From Mycolicibacterium elephantis DSM 44368 (lineage in GTDB: Bacteria > Actinomycetota > Actinomycetes > Mycobacteriales > Mycobacteriaceae): a DNA stretch of 64,000 nucleotides. The notes beneath the pieces were generated by a model. That model saw only the letters and a list, made by a program, of their open reading frames with translations, was not told where the DNA came from and made no database searches. Position numbers and translations under genes: made by a program. Below are positions 9,121-18,601 of the stretch, piece after piece. The stretch lies in the NCBI RefSeq assembly GCF_004014805.1, contig NZ_ATDN01000005.1:87909-151908 (forward strand). Direction: 5' to 3'. The first letter of the stretch is position 1. Every line of letters begins with the position of its first letter.

Positions 9121-11760
9121 TTACGCCGAGGCCGCCAACTCGATGTGCTGGGCGCCGTCGATGCCGGCGTACCGCTGCGCGTTACAGGTCAGCACGATCA
9201 CCTGGCCGTCGCCGCCGACCGCGTTGAACACCGCGCCCATCTTGGCGAGCCGATCGGCGTCGGTGAAGCCCAACGCGTCGTCGATCACGACCGGAACGGT
9301 GTCCTCCTTGGCCACCAGCGCCGCGCTGGCCAGCCGCGCGACGATGCCCAACTGCTCCTTGGCGCCCCCGGACAGCGACTCGTACGGCACGGTGCGGCCC
9401 GCCAGTGTGCGGCTGCAGATGCGCAGCGCACTGTCGATCTCGACCTCGAAGGTGTCGCCAAACACGATGCGACCCAGCCGCTCCACCTCGTTGCGGAACG
9501 GCTCGACGTAACGAAGCCGGGTGGCGTCACGGTGTCGGGTGACCACAGAACGCAGCAGCTGCGCGGCACGCGCCCGCCGACGTACCCGCGCGTACTCCTC
9601 CTGGGCATGTTCGTGTTCGGTTTCCGCCTCGTCGAGCTGGCCCTTCCGGCCCTCGGTGCCGTACACCTTCAGTCGGGTGGACACCTCCCGCAGGGCGTCG
9701 GCCGTCTCGTCGTGACGAGCCGCCAACTCGTCGGCCTGCTGTGCGGCGTCACGCAGTGTCGCCGCGACGACGTCGGGCGCGGCGCCTGCCAACTCCTGGC
9801 CCAACTCGGCGACGAGCGCGGCCGCCCGGTGCGCCTCCTCACCGTGTGTCTCGGCGTTCAGTGCCAGTTCGTCATCGGAGGCCGCCGCCCGCTGCTCAGC
9901 CAATCGCGCACGCGCGGCGGCGATTTCGCCCTCGACGGTGGTGAGCTTTTCACGTAGGGCCGTGGCCCGCAGCGCGCGCTCCCCCAGCCGCTTGGCCGCT
10001 TCCTCGGCGACCTTGCGGTGTGTCTCGCACTGCGCGACGGCCTGTTGATAGGCGGCCGACGCGTCGGCGAGGTCGGCGCGGGCCTGCGCGGCGTCACGGG
10101 GGGCGTCCGCGTCGATGCCGGGGGGCTCGCCGAGCTCGGCGAGCCGCGACCTCAGCTCGTCGACGGTGTCCTCACCGGTCAGCGCGTCCGCAGTGGCGCG
10201 CAACCGGTCCCGCTCGGCGGTCAGCTCCCGGCGCCGCTGATGCAGCACCCGCGCCGCGGCGACGTCGGCGGCCCCGGCCTGGCCCAACGCTTCAGCCAGG
10301 ACCTCCTGAGCGGCAACCAGTTTCGCGCGGGTCTCGGTTGCCGTCGCGCCGGGAACCACCCGCGCGGTGAGGATTCCCGGCAGTTCGATGTCGGTCTGCG
10401 CGCCGAAGCTCGACGACCAGGTCACACCGGCCTGCAATCCGACCGGTTCACCGTCGACCCGCACCTCGATATCGCCGACCGACGTGAGCTCAACCCGCGC
10501 CGACATCAGCTCGGCCTGGGCCGCCGCCCGTTGCATGGCGCTCTCGGCGGCCTCGATGGCGCGCATGTGCACGTCGGTCAGCGTGATCTCCGCGAGTTCG
10601 GTGTGCACCCGCTCGAGGTCGCGGTCGGCCGCGTCGATCTTGGCCAGCCGCGCCGCGAGCCGATCCGCCTCGTCGCGATCGGCCAGCCGCTGTGCGACCT
10701 GCCTGGCGGCCTCGACACGCTGCCTGGCGGTCTCCACCGCGGCCCTGGCCTCTTCGGCCGCCGCCTCCGCGGCGTGCGACACCTCCGCGGCGGTGTCGTG
10801 CTCGTCGGCGGCCTCGGTGACCGCGGCCTGCAGTTCGGCGATCGCGGCGGCCCGCTCGTCGATGTCGGCACGCAGCCGGCGTCGTTCCGTGACCGCGGCG
10901 ACCGCGGCCTTGTGCCCGGCCTCGGCGGCCGCGGCCACCAGTTCGGCTTCCTTGAGTTGCCGCGTCAGCGCGGCGACGGTGTCGGCGGCCTCCTGCGCCG
11001 CGGCCAGCCGCTTCGACGCCTCCGCGCGTTCCGCGGCCACTTGTCCGAGGTTCTCGGTCAGCTCCGCATGGCGGCGCACCGCGTCGTCGACCTCGGCGAC
11101 GGCGGCCGCCGAACGCGCCAACGCCTCCTCGGCGGCGCGCAACCGGCCGGCGGCCGCCGCCCACTCGCCGGTGGGCCTGCCCGTGCGGGTGAAGTAGCGC
11201 AGGTACTCCGCCTCGATCCGGTCGACCAGCAGCGCCTCGGCGCCCGTCTGCGCCGGTGAGCCTTCGGGCTGCGCCTCACCGGCGGCGACGTCCAGCGCCC
11301 GCGACAGCGCGTCACAGCCCGAAAGGTCCACCGCCGCGGTCGATGTCGACTGCAGCACACGATGCGCCTGCCACAGCCCGGTGTCGACGGTCTCGGCCAA
11401 CATGGCCCGCACCCGGTCGTGCGCTTCGTCGCCGGTGAGTTGTTCACGGTGCGGAGCCAGAATGGTCAGCGCGGTCTCGCAGCGCCTGTGGAACCGTTTG
11501 CGGTACTCGAAACGGTAAGGGCCGGTGGATATTTCGGCGGTGATCTCGGCGCCGACGTCGGCGTGCGTCGGCTTGACCTGCTTGACCTCCTTCTTGCCCG
11601 ACCGGTCCTTGGCCTCCAGCAGCAGGTCCAGCGCCTCGATCATCGAGGACTTGCCGACTTCGTTCGCCCCGCTGACCACCACGACGCCGTGGTCGGGAAA
11701 CTCGATCTCGCGGTGGGTGATCCCGCGGTAGTTCGTCAGCACCAGCCTGTGCAGTTTCAT
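9121..11760 (-). CDS. SbcC/Rad50-like coiled-coil ATPase (Rv1278 type)
   Basis: 879-residue SMC-like ATPase predicted to work with the nuclease encoded upstream in DNA end processing. The N-terminus has MKLHRLVLTNYRGI and Walker A GANEVGKSS (about residue 35). The C-terminus has the signature SLSGGAKEQLG and Walker B VPVVIDDALGFTDAD. Between them lie some 570 residues rich in Ala, Glu and Arg with heptad-like coiled coil. No CXXC motif is present, so there is no Rad50-type zinc hook. ATG at 11760 overlaps the upstream gene stop (ATGA). The pair corresponds to Rv1278/Rv1277. Confidence 0.85.
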   Translation of the reverse strand: MKLHRLVLTNYRGITHREIEFPDHGVVVVSGANEVGKSSMIEALDLLLEAKDRSGKKEVKQVKPTHADVGAEITAEISTGPYRFEYRKRFHRRCETALTILAPHREQLTGDEAHDRVRAMLAETVDTGLWQAHRVLQSTSTAAVDLSGCDALSRALDVAAGEAQPEGSPAQTGAEALLVDRIEAEYLRYFTRTGRPTGEWAAAAGRLRAAEEALARSAAAVAEVDDAVRRHAELTENLGQVAAERAEASKRLAAAQEAADTVAALTRQLKEAELVAAAAEAGHKAAVAAVTERRRLRADIDERAAAIAELQAAVTEAADEHDTAAEVSHAAEAAAEEARAAVETARQRVEAARQVAQRLADRDEADRLAARLAKIDAADRDLERVHTELAEITLTDVHMRAIEAAESAMQRAAAQAELMSARVELTSVGDIEVRVDGEPVGLQAGVTWSSSFGAQTDIELPGILTARVVPGATATETRAKLVAAQEVLAEALGQAGAADVAAARVLHQRRRELTAERDRLRATADALTGEDTVDELRSRLAELGEPPGIDADAPRDAAQARADLADASAAYQQAVAQCETHRKVAEEAAKRLGERALRATALREKLTTVEGEIAAARARLAEQRAAASDDELALNAETHGEEAHRAAALVAELGQELAGAAPDVVAATLRDAAQQADELAARHDETADALREVSTRLKVYGTEGRKGQLDEAETEHEHAQEEYARVRRRARAAQLLRSVVTRHRDATRLRYVEPFRNEVERLGRIVFGDTFEVEIDSALRICSRTLAGRTVPYESLSGGAKEQLGIVARLASAALVAKEDTVPVVIDDALGFTDADRLAKMGAVFNAVGGDGQVIVLTCNAQRYAGIDGAQHIELAASA

Positions 11761-12905
11761 GCCACCCCCCTGTCGGCAAGACGCAGCAGCAGCGCCAACG
11801 CAGCACGCGCGTCATCGGCCTCGTCACCGTCGGCGCGTGCCGCGGTGACCAACTCGTCGACCGCCGACGCCGCGAAGCCGCCGATGCCGAGGTCGTCGAA
11901 CTCCCCGTCGGCGGGCATCACCGCGATGTCGGACTGCTTGTCGTCCACCCGCAACGCCGCGAACAGCCGGGCGTACTTGTCCAGGCAGGCGTCGAGCGCG
12001 GCCTTGTCGGTGACCGTCAGCGATCCGGTCAGCGCGAGACGCACCACGGTGCGGTCCTTGTCGGGCATCAGGTCGAGGTTGATGTCGAGGTCGGCGACGT
12101 CGCGGTTGCTGTCCACCGACCGGCGCAAGGTCACGAACCGCCAGCGACCGACCTTGTGCGGTTCGACACGGACCTGATGTGCCGGATCGTGCTCGTCGAC
12201 CTCGACCACCAGCACGTGCCCGGGATCGGGTTCGATGTCGTCGTAATTGGTGACTTCCGGCGACCCCGAATACCAGATCCGGCCGGTGGACCCCACTTGC
12301 ATGCGAGAGTGCTTGTCGCCCAACGCCACATAGTGCACGGCCCCACGGTCGACAGCCTCCTCCAAGGCCGCCAGCCGGATCAGCGACGGGCGGTCCTTGT
12401 CCGGCACGAAGATATCGACTCCGCCGTGCCCGACGACGATCCTGGTCGTCCCGTCGGCGGGCAGGTCGGCGAGCACGTCGGCGACGGGATCGGTCAGTGG
12501 CGCCTTGGAGGTCCACGGCGCCGCCACCAGCTGCAGGCCGGGCCTTATGTCGTGCACGCCCGCGCGGTCCAGGACCGTGACGTTGTCCGGGCATTCGGCG
12601 GTGAACAGGGCGCTGCTGTACACCGACGACGCGTCCAGCGGGTCGTGGTTGCCCGGCAGCAGGTACACCGGAATACCGATGGCGCGCATGGCTTCCAGCG
12701 ACTGGCTGACATCCCGGGGCGCGAGTTGGTTGTGCTCGAACACGTCCCCCGCGACCACCACGAACTCCGCGCCGCTGTCGGCGGCCACCTGCTTGAGACC
12801 GGCCACCGCGTCACGGCGGGCAGCCGAATACCGGGGCTGTGCCTCACCGTTGAGGAAATAACGGGTCATGCCGAGCTGCCAGTCGGCGGTGTGCACGAAA
12901 CGCAT
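11757..12905 (-). CDS. SbcD/Mre11-like metallophosphoesterase (Rv1277 type)
   Basis: Predicted DNA repair exonuclease, 382 residues. The calcineurin-like motifs appear in order: VHTADWQLG (Asp and His missing from the usual D-x-H but TADWQLG retained), VVVAGDVFEHN, LPGNHDPLD, VVGHGGVDIF and ALGDKHSRMQ. C-terminal residues 270-382 are a capping region typical of SbcD-like proteins. It is translationally coupled to the downstream SbcC-like ATPase. The first motif has Gln where many phosphoesterases have His, which might tune metal binding. It is divergent from the SixA-like gene at 13018. Confidence 0.83.
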   Translation of the reverse strand: MRFVHTADWQLGMTRYFLNGEAQPRYSAARRDAVAGLKQVAADSGAEFVVVAGDVFEHNQLAPRDVSQSLEAMRAIGIPVYLLPGNHDPLDASSVYSSALFTAECPDNVTVLDRAGVHDIRPGLQLVAAPWTSKAPLTDPVADVLADLPADGTTRIVVGHGGVDIFVPDKDRPSLIRLAALEEAVDRGAVHYVALGDKHSRMQVGSTGRIWYSGSPEVTNYDDIEPDPGHVLVVEVDEHDPAHQVRVEPHKVGRWRFVTLRRSVDSNRDVADLDINLDLMPDKDRTVVRLALTGSLTVTDKAALDACLDKYARLFAALRVDDKQSDIAVMPADGEFDDLGIGGFAASAVDELVTAARADGDEADDARAALALLLRLADRGVA

Positions 12906-13017
12906 CCCGGCCCCCTTCTGCTCGTTTCTTTCCCGGGCATCGCGAGTGTAGGACCGAGCACCGACAAGTTCGGTGAGGCGCGGCGCGCCATGACGCCTGG
13001 TGCCCTACGGTGACACC

Positions 13018-13536
13018 GTGAGCGACTTGTCCCGCACGCTGCTCCTGCTTCGCCACGGCAAGTCGGACTACCCACCCGGGGTAAGCGACCACGAGCGACC
13101 GTTGGCGCCGCGAGGGGTGCGTGAGGCGGCGCTGGCCGGCGACTGGTTGCGCGCGCATGCACCCGCGGTGGACGCGGTGCTGTGCTCGACTGCCGTGCGC
13201 ACCCGCCAGACGCTGGAGCGCACCGGTATCGAGGCGCCCGTCGAGTACGTCGACCGGCTCTATGAAGCGGTGCCGGGCACCGTGATCGACGAGATCAACC
13301 GGACGTCGTCGCGGTTCCCCTCAGAGGTGCGCACCCTGCTCGTGGTCGGGCACGAACCCGCGATTTCTTCGGTCGCGCTGGGGCTGGCCGACGACGAAAG
13401 CAGCAACGGCGATGCGGCCGAGCAGATCTCCATCAAGTTCCCGACGTCGGCGATCGCGGTGCTGCGCACTTCCCTGCCGTGGGCCGACCTGACGCTCGGC
13501 GGCGCGACGCTGGTGACCTTCCACGTCGCGCGCTAG
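13018..13536 (+). CDS. SixA-like histidine phosphatase (Rv1276c type)
   Basis: Small histidine-phosphatase-superfamily protein of about 172 residues, resembling SixA phosphohistidine phosphatases. The catalytic RHG motif is in LLLLRHGKSDYPP, CSTAVRTRQTLE carries the conserved Arg, and LLVVGHEPAIS carries the second His. I chose GTG at 13018 (VSDLSRTL), which matches the N-terminus of Rv1276c as I remember it; an in-frame GTG at 13000 would add six residues. Substrate unknown; a role in removing phosphate from phosphohistidine is a family-level inference. Confidence 0.82.
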   Translation: MSDLSRTLLLLRHGKSDYPPGVSDHERPLAPRGVREAALAGDWLRAHAPAVDAVLCSTAVRTRQTLERTGIEAPVEYVDRLYEAVPGTVIDEINRTSSRFPSEVRTLLVVGHEPAISSVALGLADDESSNGDAAEQISIKFPTSAIAVLRTSLPWADLTLGGATLVTFHVAR

Positions 13537-13578
13537 CGACTTGTGTGGCTCACCGCAACCAAGCGCACACAAATCGCT
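13535..13578. terminator. Hairpin between convergent genes
   Basis: An imperfect inverted repeat with 13-base arms (13535-13547 and 13566-13578, one mismatch; core TTGTGTG/CACACAA) separates the ends of the SixA-like gene and lprC. It has no U-tract. It probably acts as a bidirectional transcription terminator of the non-canonical type common in mycobacteria. Confidence 0.5.
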
Positions 13579-13580
13579 GA

Positions 13581-14138
13581 TCAGGCGCGGGTTGCCAGTG
13601 TCAGCTCCATCAGCTTCAGCGCCATCTCGCATGCGTTGATGCCCGGCGACTGCGGGTTCACCCACCACCCGACGACGCCCGCCGCATCGCTGGCCACCCC
13701 GCACGCGCCGTTCGGGTCATCCGGGCGCATCACGATCGACTGGATGCCCGCCACCCGCCGGTCCTCGATCCGGTAGCCGAGCCGTTGCGCCGTCTGACGC
13801 TCGTTGTCCAGATTGCCCTGTTCGAACCAGAACCGGGTGATGTCGACGAGCCCCGACGGGTTGGCGGCCTGCCAGCGGCACACCGCGCCGACGAAGGTGC
13901 TCTGGATGTCCAGCGGATCGGCGCCGACGGTCTCCGCGAGGATGTCCTCGGTCAACACGTCGCACTCCTTGAGCAGGTTCGGGTACTGCCGCTCGGAGTC
14001 GTCGTTCCTCGGGGCGCCGCCCGAGCCGGACTTGGCGGCGGTGCCCTCGACGGTCTGGGTGCACCCGGCCAGCAACGAGAATCCGGCCAGCGCCACGATT
14101 GCGGCAGCGGCGGCGCGACGGAATGGGCTGCGTCTCAT
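13581..14138 (-). CDS. lprC: Lipoprotein LprC, DUF3558-type
   Basis: Exported lipoprotein of 185 residues. The N-terminus MRRSPFRRAAAAAIVAL leads to lipobox LLAGC, giving a lipid-anchored mature protein starting at Cys. The mature domain has further conserved Cys residues (KECDVL, VCRWQA, GACGVA, NACEMAL) expected to form disulfides. I chose the ATG at 14138 because it places the signal peptide correctly and overlaps the lprB stop by four bases. Function unknown; the LprB-LprC pair is conserved in mycobacteria. The longer open frame to 14225 is not used. Confidence 0.85.
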   Translation of the reverse strand: MRRSPFRRAAAAAIVALAGFSLLAGCTQTVEGTAAKSGSGGAPRNDDSERQYPNLLKECDVLTEDILAETVGADPLDIQSTFVGAVCRWQAANPSGLVDITRFWFEQGNLDNERQTAQRLGYRIEDRRVAGIQSIVMRPDDPNGACGVASDAAGVVGWWVNPQSPGINACEMALKLMELTLATRA

Positions 14139-14701
14139 TCGGAGTTCACAATCGATTGGCGGGTCAGTTCCTTGGCGACATCGCACGGGTCGGGGAACGG
14201 CTTCTGCACGTAGCTGACCGACCACTCGATGAAGTCGTCATCGAACTGGATGCCGATCTCGCAGAGGTTGTTGCCCAGAATCGGGTCCTCGCCCACCGCG
14301 ATGAACCCGTCGTAACCCTCGATGTTGATGTCCTCCACGCTCGCTCGCGTGAGCTCCTCGGTCTTGCGCTCCCGGCCGATGGGGCTGCCGCGGAACCAGG
14401 TGAACGAGAAGTGCGGCCCGAGGATGCTGCCGCCGGCCAACCACTGGCAGCCCACCGAGGTCTTGGCTGTGTTGACCAGGCCGGGCACGCGGGTCTGCGC
14501 GCCGATCTCCTCATCGCTGACACCGCCGCACTGCGGGAAGAACGGACCATGTGAGACGTTCTCCGTCGGCGCGGTCGTCTGCGGCACCTCGGGGTTGGTC
14601 GGCTCCGAATCCGAGCATGCGGCAACCAGCGGGCTGATGACCGCGGCCGCCACAGCAAGCCGCAGGAAGGTCGCGCGCGTGGTGGGAGTCACGTCATGCA
14701 C
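14135..14701 (-). CDS. lprB: Lipoprotein LprB
   Basis: 188-residue exported lipoprotein. The signal peptide (TFLRLAVAAAVISPLVAAC) ends in a VAAC lipobox. The mature part contains HGPFFPQCGGVSDEE, VGCQWLAGGS and NNLCEIGIQFDDDF; these Cys-containing motifs match M. tuberculosis LprB closely. Function unknown; likely a cell-envelope protein paired with LprC, whose start overlaps this stop. It is divergent from the ABC exporter operon, with about 115 bases of shared upstream region. Confidence 0.88.
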   Translation of the reverse strand: MHDVTPTTRATFLRLAVAAAVISPLVAACSDSEPTNPEVPQTTAPTENVSHGPFFPQCGGVSDEEIGAQTRVPGLVNTAKTSVGCQWLAGGSILGPHFSFTWFRGSPIGRERKTEELTRASVEDINIEGYDGFIAVGEDPILGNNLCEIGIQFDDDFIEWSVSYVQKPFPDPCDVAKELTRQSIVNSE

Positions 14702-14816
14702 TGTAGCGGCAGCTCATGAGGTCAACCACCGACATCCCCAGTGACCTGCGCCGTTATCGGGTTCACAGGTGTTTCGCAACAGACGCTGACCGCGGCCGGT
14801 GTGCGACAGTAGCGAG

Positions 14817-16568
14817 ATGTTGTGGGCGCTGCTGCGGCAGTATGCGCGGCCGTATCGAGGGCTGCTGGCCGTCGTGGCGCTGCTTCAGCTGATCAGCACG
14901 CTGGCCTCGCTGTACCTGCCCACCGTCAACGCGGCCATCATCGACGACGGGGTCGCCAAGGGCGACCTGGGCACCATCGTCGAACTGGGTGGGGTGATGC
15001 TGGCCGTCACCGCCCTGCAGGTGCTCTGCGCGGTGGGCGCGGTGTTCTTCGGCTCGCGGGCGGGCATGGGGTTCGGCCGGGATCTGCGCTCGGCGATGTT
15101 TCACCACGTGACCGGGTTCTCGGCCGAGGAGACCGCGCGGTTCGGGGCGCCGTCGCTGTTGACCCGTACGACCAACGACGTCCAGCAAATCCAGGTGCTG
15201 GTGCAGCTGACATGCACCATGCTGATCACCGCACCGATCATGTCGGTCGGCGGCATCGTCATGGCGATGCACATGGACGTCGGCCTGTCGTGGCTGTTGG
15301 CGGTCGCGGTGCCCGTTTTGGCCCTGGCCAATTACTGGATCGTGTCGCGTCTGCTGCCGATCTTCCGGCGGATCCAGCGCCAGATCGACGGCATCAACCG
15401 GGTGATGCGCGACCAGCTCGCCGGTATCCGGGTGATCCGCGCGTTCGCGCGGGAAGGCTTCGAGCGCAACCGCTTCGCGGAGGCCAACCACGCACTGGCC
15501 GACACCGCGTTGGACGCCGGCCGCTGGCAGGCGCTGATGCTGCCCGTGACGACGCTGGTGATCAACGTCTCCAGCGTCGCGCTGATCTGGTTCGGCGGTC
15601 TGCGCATCGACGCCGGGCAGATGCAGGTGGGCGCGCTGATCGCGTTTCTCTCCTACTTCATGCAGATCCTCATGGCGGTACTGTTGGCGACGTTCATCCT
15701 CGTCATCATTCCGCGCGCCTCGGTGTGCGCCGAGCGGATCACCGAGGTGTTGTCCACCCAGCCGCAGATCGCCAGCCCGCCGGATCCGGTCCGGCCGGCC
15801 ACCATCGACGGCGAGATCCGGTTGCAGTGCGCGACCTTCCAATATCCCGGAGCGGAACGCCCGGTGCTGCAGGATGTTTCGTTGACGGCGCGGCCCGGAA
15901 CCACCACTGCCGTGGTCGGGTCCACCGGCTCGGGTAAGTCGACGCTGCTGGCGTTGATTTGCCGGCTGTACGACGTGACCGGGGGTTCGGTGCGCATCGA
16001 CGGCGTCGACGTGCGCGACTACGACCCCGAGCAGCTGTGGTCGACGATCGGCCTCGTGCCCCAACGCGGCTACCTGTTCTCCGGAACGGTGGCCGACAAC
16101 CTGCAGCTCGGCGCGCGCCCGGGGCAGGTCGCCACCGAAGACGAGATGTGGGAAGCGCTGCGGGTGGCGGCCGCCGACGACTTCGTCCGCGCCGACCCCG
16201 ACGGGTTGGCGATGCGGGTCGCCCAGGGCGGCATCAACTTCTCCGGTGGTCAACGGCAGCGCCTGGCCATCGCGCGTGCGGTCATCCGCCGTCCCGCGAT
16301 CTACCTGTTCGACGACGCGTTCTCGGCGCTCGACGTGCACACCGACGTGCGGGTGCGGACCGCGCTGCGCGAGGTGTCGGCAGACGCGACGGTTCTTCTG
16401 GTGTCGCAACGGATTTCCACCGTCGCACAGGCAGACCAGATCGTCGTCGTCGACGACGGCCGCGTCGTCGGCGTCGGCACCCACGAAGCGCTGTTGACCC
16501 AATGCGCCGAGTACGCGGAATTCGCCGACTCGCAGTCGCTGGGCGCCGGTGTCGGAGGCATGCGATGA
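14817..16568 (+). CDS. ABC exporter half-transporter, first subunit (Rv1273c type)
   Basis: 583-residue fusion of a six-helix type-1 exporter membrane domain (residues about 10-300) and an ATPase domain. The latter has Walker [11 protein letters not shown], signature [10 protein letters not shown] and Walker [13 protein letters not shown]. The residue after Walker B is Asp where exporters usually carry catalytic Glu. This is a degenerate ATP site, as commonly found in one subunit of heterodimeric exporters. I chose ATG 14817 ([13 protein letters not shown]), which agrees with the Rv1273c N-terminus as I recall it. The stop overlaps the start of the second subunit (ATGA). Exported substrate unknown; lipid or drug export is the family expectation. 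Confidence 0.88.
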   Translation: MLWALLRQYARPYRGLLAVVALLQLISTLASLYLPTVNAAIIDDGVAKGDLGTIVELGGVMLAVTALQVLCAVGAVFFGSRAGMGFGRDLRSAMFHHVTGFSAEETARFGAPSLLTRTTNDVQQIQVLVQLTCTMLITAPIMSVGGIVMAMHMDVGLSWLLAVAVPVLALANYWIVSRLLPIFRRIQRQIDGINRVMRDQLAGIRVIRAFAREGFERNRFAEANHALADTALDAGRWQALMLPVTTLVINVSSVALIWFGGLRIDAGQMQVGALIAFLSYFMQILMAVLLATFILVIIPRASVCAERITEVLSTQPQIASPPDPVRPATIDGEIRLQCATFQYPGAERPVLQDVSLTARPGTTTAVVGSTGSGKSTLLALICRLYDVTGGSVRIDGVDVRDYDPEQLWSTIGLVPQRGYLFSGTVADNLQLGARPGQVATEDEMWEALRVAAADDFVRADPDGLAMRVAQGGINFSGGQRQRLAIARAVIRRPAIYLFDDAFSALDVHTDVRVRTALREVSADATVLLVSQRISTVAQADQIVVVDDGRVVGVGTHEALLTQCAEYAEFADSQSLGAGVGGMR

Positions 16569-18511
16569 GCGCGCCGACGGCGCGGCCGATCCGGGGCGTG
16601 GTGCAGGCCCCGACCGAGCGCTCACGCGACTTCACCGGTTCGGCATTGCGATTGGTCAAGCGGCTGACCCCACAACGCGCCCTGGCGCTGACGGTGATCC
16701 TGCTCGGTGTGGGCGGCATCGCGATCAGCGTGATCGGGCCGCGGATCCTCGGGCACGCCACCGACTTGTTGTTCAACGGCGTGATCGGACGGCAGCTGCC
16801 CGCCGGCCTGACCAAGCAGCAGGCCATCGACGCGGCCCGCGCCCGCGGCGACAACACGTTCGCCGACCTGCTGTCGGGCATGGACGTCGTACCGGGCCGC
16901 GGCGTCGACTTCAGCGCCGTCGGCCGTACACTGCTGCTCGCCCTCGGGTTGTATCTGATTGCCGCCCTTCTGGTTTGGCTGCAGTACCGGCTGCTCAACG
17001 TCGCCGTGCAGCGGACGATGGTGGCGTTGCGTTCCGATGTCGAGAACAAGCTGCATCGGATGCCGTTGTCCTACTTCGACTCCCGTCAGCGCGGTGAGGT
17101 GCTCAGCCGGGTCACCAACGACGTCGACAACATCCAGACATCGCTGTCGATGACGATCAGCCAGCTCATGACGTCGGTGTTGACCGTGTTCGCGGTGCTG
17201 GTCATGATGCTGACCATCTCCCCGCTGTTGACCTTGCTCACCGTCATCACCGTGCCGTTGTCGCTGTGGGCCACGCGGGCGATCGCGCGGCGGTCCCAGC
17301 GGATGTTCGTCGCACAGTGGGCGAACACCGGCCGGCTCAACGCCCACATCGAAGAGACCTACAGCGGCTTCACCATCGTCAAGACCTTCGGCCACCGCGC
17401 CAAGGCCACCGAACAGTTCGGTGAGCTCAACGACGACGTGTACAGGGCCAGTATCGGCGCACAGTTCTTCTCCGGGCTGGTCTCCCCGGCGACCACGTTC
17501 ATCGGCAACCTCAGCTATGTCGCGGTCGCGGTGGTCGGCGGCCTGCAGGTGGCGACCGGCCAGATCACCCTGGGCAACATCCAGGCGTTCATTCAGTACG
17601 TCCGTCAGTTCAACCAGCCGTTGACCCAGGTCGCGGGGATGTACAACACGCTGCAGTCCGGTATCGCCAGCGCAGAGCGGGTTTTCGAGTTGCTGGACGC
17701 CGAGGAGGAGCCCGCGGACGGCGAGGGCCGAACGTTCCTTACCGCGCGAGAACTTGCGGAAATCTCGAGCGGTAAGGAACGTTCGCGCGTCCTGACGGGC
17801 CGGGTGGAGTTCGAGCACGTCAACTTCAGCTACCGCCCCGGCGTCCCGGTGATCGAGGACGTCTCGCTGGTGGCCGAACCGGGCACCACCGTGGCGATCG
17901 TCGGGCCGACCGGCGCCGGCAAGACGACGTTGGTGAACCTGTTGATGCGCTTCTACGAGGTCGATTCCGGCCGCATCCTCGTCGACGGGGTTGACATCGC
18001 GACGGTGAGCAGGGCCTCGCTGCGCTCCCGGATCGGCATGGTGCTGCAGGACACCTGGCTGTTCAACGGCACCATCTACGAGAACATCGCCTACGGCCGC
18101 CCCGACGCCGACGAGGACGAGGTGATCGCGGCCGCCAAAGCCGCCTACGTCGACAGGTTCGTGCACACGCTGCCCGACGGGTATCAGACCAGGGTCAGCG
18201 ACGACGGCGGCAACATCAGCGCGGGCGAGAAGCAGCTCATCACCATCGCCAGGGCGGTGCTGGCGCAACCGCGCCTGCTCGTGCTCGACGAGGCGACCAG
18301 TTCGGTCGACACCCGCACCGAGTTGTTGATCCAACAGGCGATGGCTGAGCTGCGTCGTGACCGGACGAGTTTCATTATCGCCCATCGGCTCTCGACGATC
18401 CGAGACGCCGACCTGATCGTGGTGATGGAGGCGGGCCGGATCGTCGAGCGCGGCAGCCACACCGAGTTGCTCGCTAAGCGCGGCGCTTATTGGGCGATGA
18501 CGCAGGTCTAG
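16565..18511 (+). CDS. ABC exporter half-transporter, second subunit (Rv1272c type)
   Basis: 648-residue partner of the preceding subunit. It has an N-terminal extension, six membrane helices with a large external insertion between the first two (residues about 75-120), and an ATPase domain. The domain carries Walker [11 protein letters not shown], signature ISAGEKQLI and Walker [13 protein letters not shown] with intact catalytic Glu, so this subunit supplies the active site. Residues 389-407, in the linker between membrane and ATPase domains, are encoded entirely by a 57-bp perfect-arm palindrome. This looks like an in-frame insertion. Start ATG at 16565 overlaps the previous stop. Confidence 0.88.
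   Translation: MSAPTARPIRGVVQAPTERSRDFTGSALRLVKRLTPQRALALTVILLGVGGIAISVIGPRILGHATDLLFNGVIGRQLPAGLTKQQAIDAARARGDNTFADLLSGMDVVPGRGVDFSAVGRTLLLALGLYLIAALLVWLQYRLLNVAVQRTMVALRSDVENKLHRMPLSYFDSRQRGEVLSRVTNDVDNIQTSLSMTISQLMTSVLTVFAVLVMMLTISPLLTLLTVITVPLSLWATRAIARRSQRMFVAQWANTGRLNAHIEETYSGFTIVKTFGHRAKATEQFGELNDDVYRASIGAQFFSGLVSPATTFIGNLSYVAVAVVGGLQVATGQITLGNIQAFIQYVRQFNQPLTQVAGMYNTLQSGIASAERVFELLDAEEEPADGEGRTFLTARELAEISSGKERSRVLTGRVEFEHVNFSYRPGVPVIEDVSLVAEPGTTVAIVGPTGAGKTTLVNLLMRFYEVDSGRILVDGVDIATVSRASLRSRIGMVLQDTWLFNGTIYENIAYGRPDADEDEVIAAAKAAYVDRFVHTLPDGYQTRVSDDGGNISAGEKQLITIARAVLAQPRLLVLDEATSSVDTRTELLIQQAMAELRRDRTSFIIAHRLSTIRDADLIVVMEAGRIVERGSHTELLAKRGAYWAMTQV
17729..17785. repeat. 57-bp palindromic element inserted in frame in the exporter gene
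   Basis: Perfect 17-base inverted arms at 17729-17745 and 17769-17785 (arm begins CGAACGTTCCTTACCG). An inner 5-base stem (CGAGA/TCTCG) sits inside the 23-base loop. The element is exactly 19 codons long and begins on a codon boundary. It encodes residues 389-407 in a non-conserved linker. The layout resembles Rickettsia palindromic elements (small palindromes tolerated inside proteins), but no family membership is shown here. Confidence 0.75.
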
Positions 18512-18515
18512 AGTG

Positions 18516-18577
18516 CGCGAGCAGACGTGAAAACCCCTAAAAGCAGCCGATTTTAGGGGTTTTCACGTCTGCTCGCG
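18516..18577. repeat. Dispersed 62-bp hairpin repeat, family A copy 1
   Basis: Perfect 27-base arms (18516-18542 and 18551-18577) with an 8-base loop; outer end CGCGAGCAGACG, inner end CCCCTAAAA/TTTTAGGGG. It starts 5 bases after the exporter stop codon and lies upstream of the molybdopterin oxidoreductase. Related copies are at 30609-30670 and 50301-50361. It can act as a strong terminator as well as being a REP-like repeat. Confidence 0.85.
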
Positions 18578-18601
18578 GGAGAAGTCCGGCAGGATGGCGG
18601 C

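Noticed and set aside
15959..16560. Out-of-frame upstream extension joined to the second exporter gene (frame open from 15959)
   Set aside because: It overlaps the first subunit in another frame and is Arg-rich without homology; the ATG at 16565 is the true start.
14763..18460. Minus-strand open frames of 620 and 612 codons opposite the ABC exporter genes
   Set aside because: Same GC artefact; no recognisable domain and the plus strand has complete ABC transporter motifs.
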